Notes: generated by a model not told the origin, from the letters alone. 58,140 nucleotides of DNA from Bordetella parapertussis (GCA_945870465.1 CAMBSS010000004.1:1-58140), one strand, 5' to 3'. Positions 45,538 to 56,482 are shown, counted from the stretch's first letter. A program made the numbers and translations.

Positions 45538-46267
45538 TTTACCAGCGGTTTCCCTGGTTGCCCTGTTGCTCGCAGTCGGCACTGCGCAGGCTGCCGATGC
45601 GCCCAGCGGAAAAATCGTGTGCTGGAAAGACAAAGCCGGCAAGACCGTCGGCTGCGGCGACAAAGTCCCGCCCGAGTACCAGGACGGCGCTTCCAAGGAA
45701 CTCAACAAGCGCGGCGTGACCGTCAAACAGTCCGATCCGCCGTTGACGCCGGCCCAGCAAAAAGAGCTGGCGGCGGAGGCGGAACGCAAAACGGCGGCCA
45801 ATCAGATTGCGGCCGAACAGAAGCGCAAGGACAAAGCGCTGCTCGACACGTTTACCACGGTCAAGGAAATCGATCTCAAGCGCAATCGCGATATCCAGCT
45901 GATCGCGTCGAATATCGAGGCTCAGCAGACGAACCTGAAAAACGCGAACGACCGCCAGGCGGATTCGCGCGGCCGCATCGAGCAACTCAAGAAGGAAAAC
46001 AAACCGGTGCCGGCGGCGATCCAGGAAGAATACGACCGCGCCGAAGCGGGCAAAACAAAGATCCAGGCGCAAATCGCGCAGAAGCGCAAGGAAATCGCGG
46101 ACCTGAATCAACAATATGACGACATGAAAAAACGGTTTATGGAATTAACCGGTACCACCGCTGCAGCCCCTGCAGCCCCTGCGGCTGCAGCGGCGCCGGC
46201 CGCTCCGGCGACTGCCACGAAACCCGCGCCGGCCCCTGCGCCCAGCACGGCAGCTGCCAAGAAGTAA
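45530..46267 (+). CDS. DUF4124-domain exported coiled-coil protein
   Basis: 245 residues. Signal peptide ends at AQA/ADAP. The DUF4124 domain (about 22-55; KIVCWKDKAGKTVGCGDKVPPEY) is followed by a long charged coiled coil (about 70-205) and a low-complexity alanine/proline tail in which GCAGCCCCT-like units repeat. A periplasmic structural or wall-associated role is plausible but unproven. Its start lies inside the pyrE end, so translation is coupled. Confidence 0.85.
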   Translation: MHNLPAVSLVALLLAVGTAQAADAPSGKIVCWKDKAGKTVGCGDKVPPEYQDGASKELNKRGVTVKQSDPPLTPAQQKELAAEAERKTAANQIAAEQKRKDKALLDTFTTVKEIDLKRNRDIQLIASNIEAQQTNLKNANDRQADSRGRIEQLKKENKPVPAAIQEEYDRAEAGKTKIQAQIAQKRKEIADLNQQYDDMKKRFMELTGTTAAAPAAPAAAAAPAAPATATKPAPAPAPSTAAAKK

Positions 46268-46278
46268 GTCTGGCCCGG

Positions 46279-47730
46279 CTAGTTTCCGCCGAGCTTTTGC
46301 TTCAGCAGCGCATTGACCTGCGCCGGATTGGCCTTGCCTTTTGACGCCTTCATGACCTGGCCCACCAGCGAATTGAAGGCTTTTTCCTTGCCGCTTTTGT
46401 AATCCGCGACCTGCTGCGCGTTGGCGGCGAGGACCTCGTCGATGATTTTTTCGATCGCGCCCGAATCGGAAATTTGCTTCAGGCCGCGCTTTTCGATGAT
46501 CGCGTCGGCCGCGTTATCCCCCGCCGCTTCACCTTTCCACATCGCATCGAATATGTCCTTGGCGATCTTGCCGGAAATCGTGCCGTCGGCAATACGCTCG
46601 ACGAGCCCGCGCAATTGTTGCGAAGTAATCCGGCTTTGGGCGATGGCTATACCATCGTGATTCAGGCTCGCATTCAACGCGCCGGCAATCCAGTTGGCGC
46701 TCTGTCTGATAACCTCTGCACCTGCGCCTTTTGCCGTGGCTTCGAAAAACTGCGCCATATCGATGCTGCCGGTAATCACCGCCGCGGTCGCCGGCGCGAG
46801 ACCGAATTCGGCCGTGAGCTTGCGGTACTTTGCGGCCGGCAATTCAGGCATCGATTGCGCAACCTCGTCCATCCAATTCTGTCCGACTTCGAGCGGGAGA
46901 AGATCGGGGTCGGGAAAATAGCGATAGTCCATCGCGTCTTCCTTCGAGCGCATCGCGCGCGTCTCGTCGCGGTCCGGATCGTAAAGCCGGGTTTCCTGCC
47001 GGATGGTGCCGCCATCTTCGATGATTTCGATCTGGCGGCGCACCTCGAATTTGATCGCCTGCTCCATGAAGCGGAAGGAATTCAGGTTCTTGATTTCGCA
47101 GCGTGTGCCGAGCTTGTCCGAACCTGCCGGCCGCACTGATACGTTGGCGTCGCAGCGGAACGAGCCTTCCTGCATATTGCCGTCGCAGATGCCGATCCAG
47201 CGCACCAGTGTGTGCAGCGTTTTGGCGTAAGCGACCGCTTCCTCTGCGCTGCGCATGTCGGGCTCGGTCACGATTTCGAGCAGCGGTGTACCGGCGCGGT
47301 TCAAATCGATACCGCTCTTGCCCTGGAAATCTTCGTGCAATGATTTGCCCGCGTCCTCTTCGAGATGCGCACGCGTGAGCCGCACCGTCTTCGGCTGCTC
47401 GCCCACCACGATATCGAGCGTACCGCCTTCGACTATGGGCAATTCGTACTGGCTGATCTGGTAGCCCTTGGGCAAGTCGGGATAAAAATAATTCTTGCGG
47501 GCGAATACCGAGCGACGGTTTATCTTGCCGTTCACGGCCAGCCCGAAACGGATCGCGCGCTCAACCGCGCCCTTGTTCAATACCGGCAACACGCCGGGCA
47601 GCGCGATATCGACCGCGCTCGCCTGCGAATTCGGACTCGCGCCGAATGCGGTGGAACTGCCCGAAAATATCTTGGAGCGCGTCGACAGCTGCGCATGCGT
47701 TTCAAGCCCAATGACTATTTCCCACTTCAT
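46279..47730 (-). CDS. gatB: Aspartyl/glutamyl-tRNA amidotransferase subunit B
   Basis: 483 residues. The N-terminal kinase-like cradle has [32 protein letters not shown] (short motifs) and HLEEDAGKS; the C-terminal YqeY-like tail ends [15 protein letters not shown]. GatB activates misacylated Glu-tRNA-Gln or Asp-tRNA-Asn for amidation. It is third in the gatC-gatA-gatB order and is separated from gatA by a repeat element. Confidence 0.96.
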   Translation of the reverse strand: MKWEIVIGLETHAQLSTRSKIFSGSSTAFGASPNSQASAVDIALPGVLPVLNKGAVERAIRFGLAVNGKINRRSVFARKNYFYPDLPKGYQISQYELPIVEGGTLDIVVGEQPKTVRLTRAHLEEDAGKSLHEDFQGKSGIDLNRAGTPLLEIVTEPDMRSAEEAVAYAKTLHTLVRWIGICDGNMQEGSFRCDANVSVRPAGSDKLGTRCEIKNLNSFRFMEQAIKFEVRRQIEIIEDGGTIRQETRLYDPDRDETRAMRSKEDAMDYRYFPDPDLLPLEVGQNWMDEVAQSMPELPAAKYRKLTAEFGLAPATAAVITGSIDMAQFFEATAKGAGAEVIRQSANWIAGALNASLNHDGIAIAQSRITSQQLRGLVERIADGTISGKIAKDIFDAMWKGEAAGDNAADAIIEKRGLKQISDSGAIEKIIDEVLAANAQQVADYKSGKEKAFNSLVGQVMKASKGKANPAQVNALLKQKLGGN

Positions 47731-47747
47731 GGCCTCAACCTTATTTC

Positions 47748-47868
47748 TTCACCGCTAAGGACGCAAAGGACGCGAAGGAAAGGCAGAAAAGCGGAAGGCG
47801 AAAATAAAGCTAGGCTTTCGCTTGCCGTATCGTGTGTCCTTTGATTTTCCTTTGCGTCCTTGGCGGTT
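47748..47868. repeat. Long inverted repeat between gatA and gatB
   Basis: The 19-base arms at 47752-47770 and 47848-47866 are complementary except at one position (CCGCTAAGGACGCAAAGGA against its partner with C for T). The left arm continues as a 9-base tandem repeat (CGCTAAGGA, CGCAAAGGA, CGCGAAGGA). The loop is 77 bases. The right arm abuts the gatA stop codon. Confidence 0.85.
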
Positions 47869-49334
47869 CAAGATTTTGCCTCAATTCCCGGCGGCATGCG
47901 CATATGCCAGTCGGTTGCCTGCTGGTACTGGTGCGCAGCGTTGAGCATTTTCGCTTCGCCGAAATAATTGCCGATGATCTGTAAGCCAACCGGCAGATTT
48001 TTGTCACCGAAGCCCGCGGGAATCGACATGCCGGGCAAACCCGCGAGATTGACCGCGATGGTGTAAATGTCCGACAGATACATCTGCACCGGGTCGCCGG
48101 CTTTTTCGCCGAGCTTGAACGCGGTCGTCGGCGCAGTTGGGCCCATGATGACGTCGCATTTTTTGAAAGCTTCGACGAAATCCTGTGCGATCAGGCGGCG
48201 CAGTTTCTGCGCCTTGATGTAGTACGCATCGTAGTAGCCGTGCGACAGCACATAGGTGCCGATCAGGATGCGACGCTTTACTTCGGCACCGAAACCCTGC
48301 GCGCGCGTCTTGCCGTACATGTCCGCCAGGTCGGTGTACTCCGGCGCGCGATAACCGTAACGCACGCCGTCGAACCGCGACAGGTTGGACGATGCTTCCG
48401 CCGGCGCCAGCACGTAGTACACGGGCACCGAGAGTTTCATGTTGGGCAATGACACTTCGACCGTTTCGCAACCGAGCTTTTTGAACTCCGCAATTGCCTG
48501 CTCGACTGCGCGGGCGACGTCCGGCGCCATGCCGGCGGCGAAGAACTCCGCCGGCAAGCCAATGCGCATGCCGCGCACCGGCTTGGCGAGGTCGCGCGTG
48601 TAATCCTCTTGCTCGCGCTGCAGGCTCGTCGAGTCGCGTGCGTCGTAACCCGCCATCACGTTCATCATCAACGCGAGGTCTTCGGCGGTTTTCGCGAGCG
48701 GCCCGGCCTGATCGAGGCTGGACGCGAACGCGATCATGCCGTAGCGCGATACCACGCCGTAGGTGGGTTTAAGGCCGCAGACTCCGGACAGCGCCGCCGG
48801 CTGACGGATTGAACCGCCGGTGTCGGTTCCCGTTGCCGCCGGCACCAGGCGCGCGGCGACCGCTGCCGCCGAACCGCCCGAACTGCCGCCGGGCACAGCG
48901 GCCGCGTTCCACGGATTCCTGACTGGCCCGTAGTACGAAGTCTCGTTCGACGAGCCCATCGCAAACTCGTCCATATTGGTCTTGCCGGCGATTACCGCGC
49001 CCGCGCGATTGAACAGTTCGATGGCGTGCGCATCGTAGGGGGCGACGAAGTTGGACAGCATTTTCGACCCGCAGGTGGTGAGCCAGCCCTTGGTGCAGAA
49101 GATGTCCTTGTGGGCGAACGGAATGCCGGTCAGAGGTTGCGCTTTGCCTTGTGCAATCAACCCGTCAGCCGCCCGCGCAGCAGCCAGGCTGCGCCCTTCG
49201 TCGAGGCTGATGAACGCGTTGACCGTTTTCCCCAGCCCATTGATTCGCTTGAGAAAAAACTCTGTCACCTCGACGCTGGACACGCGCTTGGCGGCAAGCT
49301 CGGCGGCGAGTTGTTTGAGCGTGAGGTTTAGCAT
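47868..49334 (-). CDS. gatA: Aspartyl/glutamyl-tRNA amidotransferase subunit A
   Basis: 488 residues. Amidase-signature catalytic triad K76 ([10 protein letters not shown]), S151 or S152 in [13 protein letters not shown] and nucleophile S175 ([11 protein letters not shown]), with the same 24-residue serine spacing as known GatA. It releases ammonia from glutamine for GatB. The bases before the ATG on the coding strand are pyrimidine-rich, derived from the repeat element, and no ribosome site is visible. Confidence 0.97.
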   Translation of the reverse strand: MLNLTLKQLAAELAAKRVSSVEVTEFFLKRINGLGKTVNAFISLDEGRSLAAARAADGLIAQGKAQPLTGIPFAHKDIFCTKGWLTTCGSKMLSNFVAPYDAHAIELFNRAGAVIAGKTNMDEFAMGSSNETSYYGPVRNPWNAAAVPGGSSGGSAAAVAARLVPAATGTDTGGSIRQPAALSGVCGLKPTYGVVSRYGMIAFASSLDQAGPLAKTAEDLALMMNVMAGYDARDSTSLQREQEDYTRDLAKPVRGMRIGLPAEFFAAGMAPDVARAVEQAIAEFKKLGCETVEVSLPNMKLSVPVYYVLAPAEASSNLSRFDGVRYGYRAPEYTDLADMYGKTRAQGFGAEVKRRILIGTYVLSHGYYDAYYIKAQKLRRLIAQDFVEAFKKCDVIMGPTAPTTAFKLGEKAGDPVQMYLSDIYTIAVNLAGLPGMSIPAGFGDKNLPVGLQIIGNYFGEAKMLNAAHQYQQATDWHMRMPPGIEAKS

Positions 49335-49340
49335 GGAAAT

Positions 49341-49426
49341 GTGCGTGGGAAGGGGGGAGGAGGGAGGTAGAAGTGTCGCGGGCGCGGCAGCGCCCTCCCC
49401 TGACTCCTCACCCCTCCCGCCTCACT
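49341..49426. repeat. Heptamer-built inverted repeat between gatC and gatA
   Basis: The right arm has four heptamers, CCTGACT, CCTCACC, CCTCCCG, CCTCACT (49399-49426). The left arm is GGGAAGGGGGGAGGAGGGAGG-like purine sequence, largely complementary to it. An inner hairpin GGCGCGGCAGCGCC lies between. The right arm overlaps the gatC stop codon. Confidence 0.7.
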
Positions 49427-49709
49427 CAATGACCTTGGGAACCAGGTAAAGGCCAGCCTCGACTTGCGGCGCGATCGATTGAAACAACGCGTGCTGGTCG
49501 GCCTCGGTCACGACATCTTCGCGCAGGCGCAGCATGAGGTCCTGCGCGTGCGACATCGGTTCGACGCCTTCCGTATCGACCGCCTGCATCTCTTCGATCA
49601 ACCCGAAAATACCGGTCATGCGGTTCAGGAGCTCGCCCGCCTCGTCGGCAGCGATGTCGATGCGGGCGAGTTGCGCGATGCGTTGTACATCGTCCAGCGT
49701 GAGGGCCAT
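49422..49709 (-). CDS. gatC: Aspartyl/glutamyl-tRNA amidotransferase subunit C
   Basis: 95 residues, usual length. LTLDDVQRIAQLARIDI, then EEMQAVDTEGVEPMSHA, are GatC motifs. It is the small belt subunit that wraps GatA and GatB. It is first in the operon and diverges from mreB across 93 bases. Its last codons lie within the repeat element. Confidence 0.96.
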   Translation of the reverse strand: MALTLDDVQRIAQLARIDIAADEAGELLNRMTGIFGLIEEMQAVDTEGVEPMSHAQDLMLRLREDVVTEADQHALFQSIAPQVEAGLYLVPKVIE

Positions 49710-49759
49710 GGTCCGCGCGTTTTTTCACTTAAAGAATTATTTGTAATCAGGTATTATAC

Positions 49760-50846
<1,087 letters not shown>

Positions 50847-50850
50847 GCGG

Positions 50851-50921
50851 AGTGAGGGGTGAGGCGTAAGGCGAAAATCCGCCGCCTTGAACCGCCTCTC
50901 GCCTATCACCTCTCGCTTCAC
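50851..50921. repeat. Heptamer-built inverted repeat between mreB and mreC
   Basis: Left arm heptamers GTGAGGG, GTGAGGC, GTAAGGC (50852-50872). Right arm heptamers CGCCTCT, CGCCTAT, CACCTCT, CGCTTCA (50893-50920). The arms are imperfectly complementary around a 20-base loop. It occupies the whole mreB-mreC gap and ends six bases before the mreC ATG. Confidence 0.75.
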
Positions 50922-50926
50922 GGCTG

Positions 50927-51826
50927 ATGGAACATTCTCCGCCGCCATTTTTCAAGCGCGGCCCCACCCCCTTCGTCCGCTTGCTGCTGTGTTCCCTGCT
51001 GTCGATCGCGCTGTTGATTTCGGATGCGCGCTACGGCTACCTCGAAGGCATCCGCAAGGCCGTGTCTGTCCTCATCTACCCGTTGCAGCGCCTGGCGGGA
51101 GCGCCGCGCGCGGCGCTCGACGGCGTGGGCGAGTTCTTCGTCACGCAGAACGCGCTGCGCACGGAAAACGCCAAGCTTGCCGCGCAGAGCCTGAGCGACG
51201 CCGCAATGCTCAGAAAGTACGCTGCACTCGCGGCCGAAAACGCCCACTTGCGCGATTTGCTGGCGGCGCGCCAGCGTTTTCCCGAGAGCACCGTGTTCGC
51301 CGAAGTGCTCTACGCCGGACGCGATCCGTTCACGCGCAAAATCGTCATCGACCGCGGCCAGCAGCACGGCATCAAAGCCGGGCAACCGGTCATCGACCAG
51401 ATCGGCGTCATCGGCCAGGTCACGCGCATCTATCCGTGGCTGGCGGACGTCACCCTGATCACCGACAAGGAGCAGGCGGTGCCGGTGCAAAGCCTGCGCA
51501 ACGGGCTGCGCGCCGTGCTCGGCGGCACCGGCAACGATGGCCAGCTCGAACTGAAGTTCATCCCGCTTAACGCGGATTTTCAGAACGGCGACCAGCTCGT
51601 GACCTCCGGCATCGACGGCGTCTACCCGCCGGGACTGCCGGTGGCCGAGGTATCCAACGTCGAGCGCAACGCGGCGTACCTGTTCGCGCGCATTACATGC
51701 AAACCGCTCGCGGGCGCCACCAGCCACAGCCAGGTGCTGGTGCTGAACTGGGAAAACAAGGCGCCCGAGCGGCCCGCCGACGAAGCTAAACCGGTGCGCG
51801 CGAAAAAATCGCGGAGGGGCAGCTGA
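50927..51826 (+). CDS. mreC: Rod-shape-determining protein MreC
   Basis: 299 residues. A transmembrane helix (about 17-32) is preceded by a basic, proline-rich tail. A coiled coil (about 72-105, ENAKLAAQ … ENAHLRDLLAAR) leads to the two-lobed beta domain with VIDQIGVIGQVTRIYPWLADVTLITD in short motifs. It links MreB filaments to PBP2 in the periplasm. No ribosome site precedes the ATG; the repeat element lies there instead. It overlaps mreD by one base. Confidence 0.95.
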   Translation: MEHSPPPFFKRGPTPFVRLLLCSLLSIALLISDARYGYLEGIRKAVSVLIYPLQRLAGAPRAALDGVGEFFVTQNALRTENAKLAAQSLSDAAMLRKYAALAAENAHLRDLLAARQRFPESTVFAEVLYAGRDPFTRKIVIDRGQQHGIKAGQPVIDQIGVIGQVTRIYPWLADVTLITDKEQAVPVQSLRNGLRAVLGGTGNDGQLELKFIPLNADFQNGDQLVTSGIDGVYPPGLPVAEVSNVERNAAYLFARITCKPLAGATSHSQVLVLNWENKAPERPADEAKPVRAKKSRRGS

Positions 51827-52347
51827 TGCAGGCGCGCGATATCGCTCCGCACGAGATTCTGCTGCCGGTGCGGGCGGCTTTCATCATTTTTACTTTTATC
51901 GCGGCGCTGCTGATCAACCTGCTGCCATGGTCGGGCTGGTGGCTCGCCATCAAACCGGATTTTGTCGCGCTGGTAGTGCTGTACTGGTGCATACAGCAGC
52001 CGCGCAAGGTCGGCTTCACCTCGGCCTGGCTGCTCGGTCTCGTGATGGACGTCGCCGAAGGCAGCCTGTTCGGTCAGCATGCGCTCGCCTACTCGGTGCT
52101 CGCGTTTGGCGGCATCGTGCTGCACCGCCGCGTGCTGATGTTCACGATGCGCGACCAGGTGCTGCACGTGCTGGTGCTGCTGGTGCTGAACGACCTGATG
52201 GTGCTCGCCGTGCGCATGCTGGCTGGCACCGCGTTTCCCGGCATCAGCTATTTCATCGGCGGCCTGGCCGCGGCGGCGCTGTGGCCGGCGCTGACTTTCC
52301 TGTTCAAATTGCCGCAGCGGCCGGCGCCCGACCCCGACCGTGTCTGA
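51826..52347 (+). CDS. mreD: Rod-shape-determining protein MreD
   Basis: 173 residues with five or six helices. KPDFVALVVLYWCIQQPRKVG and LLGLVMDVAEGSLFGQHALAYS (short motifs) are typical of MreD. It is an inner-membrane partner of MreC. It starts in the mreC stop (TGATG) and overlaps mrdA by 8 bases. Confidence 0.94.
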   Translation: MQARDIAPHEILLPVRAAFIIFTFIAALLINLLPWSGWWLAIKPDFVALVVLYWCIQQPRKVGFTSAWLLGLVMDVAEGSLFGQHALAYSVLAFGGIVLHRRVLMFTMRDQVLHVLVLLVLNDLMVLAVRMLAGTAFPGISYFIGGLAAAALWPALTFLFKLPQRPAPDPDRV

Positions 52348-54247
52348 ACTGACCATCAACCCGGGCGTCGAGCTCAGGAATTCACGGCTCGAGATCTACC
52401 ACTTCCGCCTGCGGCTGGCGATCGCCTCCGGGTTCGTGCTGTGCATGTTTTTCCTGCTGTTCGTGCGCTTCTTTTACCTGCAGGTGGTGCAGCACGATCA
52501 TTACAGCACGCTTGCCGAAGCCAACCGCATCTCGATCGTGCCCATCGTGCCCAACCGCGGCATCATCGTCGACCGCAATGGCGTGTTGCTCGCCAACAAC
52601 TATTCTGCCTACACGCTCGAGATTACGCCGCACAAGGTCGAGGACATCGACGCGCTGATCGATGATCTGGCAACGGTGATCGAAATCACGCCCAAGGACC
52701 GGCGCCGCTTCCGCAAACTGATCGAGGAAAGCAAAAGCTTCGAGAGCCTGCCGATACGCACCCGCCTCTCCGACGAGGAGATCGCGCGCTTCGCCGCCAA
52801 CCGCTATCGCTTTCCCGGCGTCGAAATCAACGCGCGTCTCTTCCGCCAGTATCCGCAGGCCGCGCTGTTCTCGCACGTGGTCGGCCACATCGGACGCATC
52901 AACCCGCGCGAGATCGAGCAGCTCGTGGCCGACGGCCTCGACGCCAATTACCGCGGCACCGATTACATCGGCAAGGTCGGGCTCGAGCAAAGCTACGAGA
53001 CGCACCTGCACGGCACCACCGGCGTGGAAGAAGTCGAAGTCGACGCCGCCGGCCGCGCCGTGCGCACGCTGTCGCGCTCGGCGCCGGTGTCCGGCAACAA
53101 TCTCGCGCTTAATCTCGACGCCAAGCTGCAGGAAGTGGTCTACCGCGCTTTCGGCGACAACCGCGGAGCGCTCGTCGCCATCGATCCCGCCACCGGCGGC
53201 GTGCTCGCTTTCGTCTCCAAGCCCGGGTTCGATCCCAATCTGTTCGTCGACGGCATCGATCCGAAGAACTGGAAAGAACTCAACGAGTCAATCGACCGCC
53301 CAATGGTCAACCGCGCGCTCGCCGGCACCTATCCGCCGGGTTCCACCTTCAAACCATTCATGGCGCTCGCGGCGCTGACGTACGGCAAGCGGCGGCCCGA
53401 GCAGGCGATCAGCGATCCGGGCGGCTACAACTTCGGCGGACATTTTTTCCGCGACGACAAGGTCGGCGGGCACGGCATGGTCGATATGTACAAGTCGATC
53501 GTCGTTTCGTGCGATACCTATTACTACATGCTGGCCAACGACCTCGGCATCGACAACATATCGATGTTCATGAAACAGTTCGGCTTCGGCAGCCGCACCG
53601 GTATCGACATCACGGGCGAGTCGGCGGGCATCCTGCCATCGCAGGAATGGAAAATGAAGCGGTTCCGGCAAAAATGGTACGCGGGCGAAACCATCAGCGT
53701 GGGCATCGGCCAGGGCTACAACACTTACACCCCACTGCAGCTCGCGCAGGCCATGGCGACCATCGCCAACGACGGCGTGATGTTCCGGCCGCACATCGTC
53801 AACTACGTGGAAAACATCGTGACGCGCAACCGCTCGGTGGTCGAGCCGCAGCCGCTGCGCACGGTGGACGTCAAACCCGAACATCTGCAGGTCGTCAAGG
53901 ATGCGCTGATCGGCGTCAACAAGGAGGGCACCGGGGCGCGCGCCTTCGCGGGGGCGCCGTACACCAGCGCCGGCAAGACCGGCACCGCACAGGTGATTGC
54001 CATCAAGCAGGGCGAGAAGTATGTGGAGAGCCGGGTCGCCGAAAGACATCGCGATCACGCGCTGTTCATCGCCTACGCGCCAGCCGACAAGCCTAAGATT
54101 GCGGTCGCCGTGCTGGTTGAAAACGCCGGTTTCGGCGCGCGCGCAGCAGCACCCATCGCGCGCGCGGTGTTCGACTACTACCTGCTCGGCAAGCAGCCGA
54201 TTCCGTTGAAACCCGGCAAGGACGACCCCAATGACACCCGGGATTAG
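52340..54247 (+). CDS. mrdA: Penicillin-binding protein 2
   Basis: 635 residues from a GTG. One helix (about 28-48), a pedestal domain (60-250) and the transpeptidase domain with the serine S335 in GSTFKPF, SVGIGQGY (second motif region) and KTGTAQ. It cross-links peptidoglycan during lateral wall growth together with RodA. It overlaps both neighbours (8 and 17 bases), so the operon is tightly coupled. Confidence 0.97.
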   Translation: MSELTINPGVELRNSRLEIYHFRLRLAIASGFVLCMFFLLFVRFFYLQVVQHDHYSTLAEANRISIVPIVPNRGIIVDRNGVLLANNYSAYTLEITPHKVEDIDALIDDLATVIEITPKDRRRFRKLIEESKSFESLPIRTRLSDEEIARFAANRYRFPGVEINARLFRQYPQAALFSHVVGHIGRINPREIEQLVADGLDANYRGTDYIGKVGLEQSYETHLHGTTGVEEVEVDAAGRAVRTLSRSAPVSGNNLALNLDAKLQEVVYRAFGDNRGALVAIDPATGGVLAFVSKPGFDPNLFVDGIDPKNWKELNESIDRPMVNRALAGTYPPGSTFKPFMALAALTYGKRRPEQAISDPGGYNFGGHFFRDDKVGGHGMVDMYKSIVVSCDTYYYMLANDLGIDNISMFMKQFGFGSRTGIDITGESAGILPSQEWKMKRFRQKWYAGETISVGIGQGYNTYTPLQLAQAMATIANDGVMFRPHIVNYVENIVTRNRSVVEPQPLRTVDVKPEHLQVVKDALIGVNKEGTGARAFAGAPYTSAGKTGTAQVIAIKQGEKYVESRVAERHRDHALFIAYAPADKPKIAVAVLVENAGFGARAAAPIARAVFDYYLLGKQPIPLKPGKDDPNDTRD

Positions 54248-55334
54248 GCGCATCACGCGGGCCCTGACCGCACACATCGACAGCCAGTTGCTGATCGCGC
54301 TGTTGCTGCTGATGGCGGTCGGACTGATCACGATATTCAGCGGTTCCAACCAGAGCGCTGCGCGCGTATCGAGCCAGCTTGCCAACATCGTGGTGGCCCT
54401 GGGCGTGCTCTATGTATTTGCCCATATCCCGCCGCATTACCTGATGCGCATTGCATTGCCGCTCTATGTGCTGGGCGTGCTGTTGCTGGTATGCGTCGCG
54501 CTGTTCGGCGACATCGTCAACGGCGCGCGGCGCTGGCTCTACATCGGCGTCACGCGCATCCAGCCGTCGGAACTCATGAAAATCGCGGTGCCGCTGATGC
54601 TGGCCTGGTACTTCGACCGATACGAAGCGACGCTCAAATTGAAGAACTACATCGTCGCCGTGGCGCTGTTGCTCGTGCCGATCGGATTGATCGTGCGCCA
54701 GCCCGATCTGGGCACCGCACTGCTGATTACCGCCGCCGGCGGCTACGTGCTGTTTCTCGCCGGATTGTCATGGCGCATCATCGGCGGGCTCGCGATCGCG
54801 GCGGCCGCGTGCATGCCTTTCGTATGGGGCATGATGCACGACTACCAGCGCCAGCGCATTCTGACCCTGATCGATCCGACGCAGGATCCCCTCGGCGCCG
54901 GCTACCACACCATACAGTCGACGATCGCGGTCGGCTCCGGCGGCATCATCGGCAAAGGCTGGCTGCAGGGCACGCAAACCCATCTCGATTTCATCCCCGA
55001 GCGCACGACCGATTTCATTTTCGCCGTCTATTCGGAGGAATGGGGCCTGCTCGGCAATATGGTGCTGCTCTTTTTGTTCCTGCTGGTGATCGCGCGCGGT
55101 GTCGTCATCACCGCCAACGCCGCGACCTTGTTCACGCGCCTTTTCGGTGGCGCCATCACGCTGACCTTTTCCACCTACGCATTCGTCAACATGGGCATGG
55201 TGAGCGGCATCCTGCCGGTGGTGGGTGTGCCGCTGCCGCTGATAAGTTATGGCGGCACGTCATTGGTCACCATCTGCCTGGGCCTCGGCATACTGATGAG
55301 CATAGAAACGCATAAGAAACTGGTGCAATCATGA
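54231..55334 (+). CDS. mrdB: Peptidoglycan glycosyltransferase RodA
   Basis: 367 residues with ten helices. SEDS-family motifs: NGARRWLYIGVTRIQPSELMKIAVP in short form, RQPDLGTALLI with the functional aspartate, and GVPLPLISYGGTSLVT. It polymerises glycan strands for the PBP2 transpeptidase. It overlaps rlpA by four bases (ATGA). Confidence 0.97.
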   Translation: MTPGIRRITRALTAHIDSQLLIALLLLMAVGLITIFSGSNQSAARVSSQLANIVVALGVLYVFAHIPPHYLMRIALPLYVLGVLLLVCVALFGDIVNGARRWLYIGVTRIQPSELMKIAVPLMLAWYFDRYEATLKLKNYIVAVALLLVPIGLIVRQPDLGTALLITAAGGYVLFLAGLSWRIIGGLAIAAAACMPFVWGMMHDYQRQRILTLIDPTQDPLGAGYHTIQSTIAVGSGGIIGKGWLQGTQTHLDFIPERTTDFIFAVYSEEWGLLGNMVLLFLFLLVIARGVVITANAATLFTRLFGGAITLTFSTYAFVNMGMVSGILPVVGVPLPLISYGGTSLVTICLGLGILMSIETHKKLVQS

Positions 55335-56452
55335 TCAAGAGAGACGCTTGGCGAGAGACGATAGACGGAACAACTCCGCGAGGGTTTGCGTCTATCGTCT
55401 ATCGTCTATCGTCTATCCGTGCAATAGCGGCATGCGCCGCAATTGCGCTCGCCGGCTGTGCCGGCGTAAGCACGCGCGATCAACCATCGGCGCCCGCCGC
55501 ACGCGCGCCCGACGGCACGCCTGTTCAGGCGACTTCGCCGACACAGACCCGGCCTGCCACTCCGAAGGGCGGCGGTTACTATCTGAACGACGGGCCCGGC
55601 GACAATCCGCCCGCGAATATCGATCAGATCCCGGATGCGGTGCCGCGCGCAGAACCGCTGCGTCCCGCCAATATGCGGCCGTACACGGTGATGGGACAAA
55701 CTTATACGCCGATGACGCGGCTCGCCCCATACAAGGAACGCGGCATTGCCAGTTGGTATGGGCGGCGTTATCACGACCAGAAAACCTCCTCCGGCGAAAT
55801 CTACGACATGTACGGCATGACCGCGGCGCATACCGTGTTGCCGATTCCGAGTTATGCGCGCGTGACCAATCTCGCCAACAACAAATCGATTGTCGTGCGC
55901 ATCAACGACCGCGGGCCGTTTCATTCTGACCGCCTGGTCGATCTTTCATACACCGCGGCCTACAAGCTCGGCGTGCTTGGCGGCGGCAAAGCGATGGTCG
56001 AAGTGGAAACCATCATCCCCGGTGCCGCCGCACCGGCCGCGCCTGCTATCGTCACCGCGCCGGTCCCCGTAGCACCAGCACCGCCGCTACCCGCTGCGAC
56101 CGCTACGCCGTTGCCGCAGACCGCACCGACGATCGCCACGCCATTGCCGGCCGCAGAACCGGCAGTTACGCCGCCGGCCAAACCGGAAGCTGCTCCGGTG
56201 GTTGCCGTGACCGCCGAACAAAAAGGACTGTTCTTGCAGCTTGCGGCATTTGGTTCGCAGGACAACGCGGACAATTATCTGGCGCGCCTGCGCGGGCAAA
56301 TCGACTGGCTGGCGCCCGCACTGCACGTTTACCGGAAAGACGGCCTCTACCGGTTACACGCCGGTCCGTACGACAACCAGACCGACGCGCGTGCCGCTGC
56401 CGACCGCATCAGCCAGGCGCTCGGCATCAAACCGATGGTGCTTACCCGATAA
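55331..56452 (+). CDS. rlpA: RlpA septal ring lytic transglycosylase with unusual N-terminus
   Basis: 373 residues. The lipobox LAGC (C43) follows a 42-residue leader in which residues 12-30 are encoded by a tandem repeat element, making the leader about twice the usual length. The double-psi barrel (about 138-215) keeps GIASWYGRRYHDQKTSSGE (short motif) and the catalytic aspartate in INDRGPFHSDRLVDLS. An alanine/proline linker leads to a SPOR domain (about 295-370) that binds naked glycan at the septum. No start codon lies between the repeat and the lipobox, so the gene must be read through it. Confidence 0.93.
   Translation: MIKRDAWRETIDGTTPRGFASIVYRLSSIRAIAACAAIALAGCAGVSTRDQPSAPAARAPDGTPVQATSPTQTRPATPKGGGYYLNDGPGDNPPANIDQIPDAVPRAEPLRPANMRPYTVMGQTYTPMTRLAPYKERGIASWYGRRYHDQKTSSGEIYDMYGMTAAHTVLPIPSYARVTNLANNKSIVVRINDRGPFHSDRLVDLSYTAAYKLGVLGGGKAMVEVETIIPGAAAPAAPAIVTAPVPVAPAPPLPAATATPLPQTAPTIATPLPAAEPAVTPPAKPEAAPVVAVTAEQKGLFLQLAAFGSQDNADNYLARLRGQIDWLAPALHVYRKDGLYRLHAGPYDNQTDARAAADRISQALGIKPMVLTR
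55354..55416. repeat. Heptamer inverted repeat within the rlpA leader sequence
   Basis: CGTCTAT occurs four times exactly in tandem (55389-55416). Two inverted copies, AGAGACG and ATAGACG (55354-55367), lie 21 bases upstream. Because 28 bases are not a multiple of three, the four copies are read in changing frame: SIVYRLSSI. Confidence 0.9.
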
Positions 56453-56482
56453 CCGGAATTACAACGCGACCGGATTGCTCGA

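Noticed and set aside
46150..46260. Alanine/proline codon repeat as a mobile or regulatory repeat
   Set aside because: It encodes the low-complexity tail of the DUF4124 protein in frame; ordinary coding low complexity.
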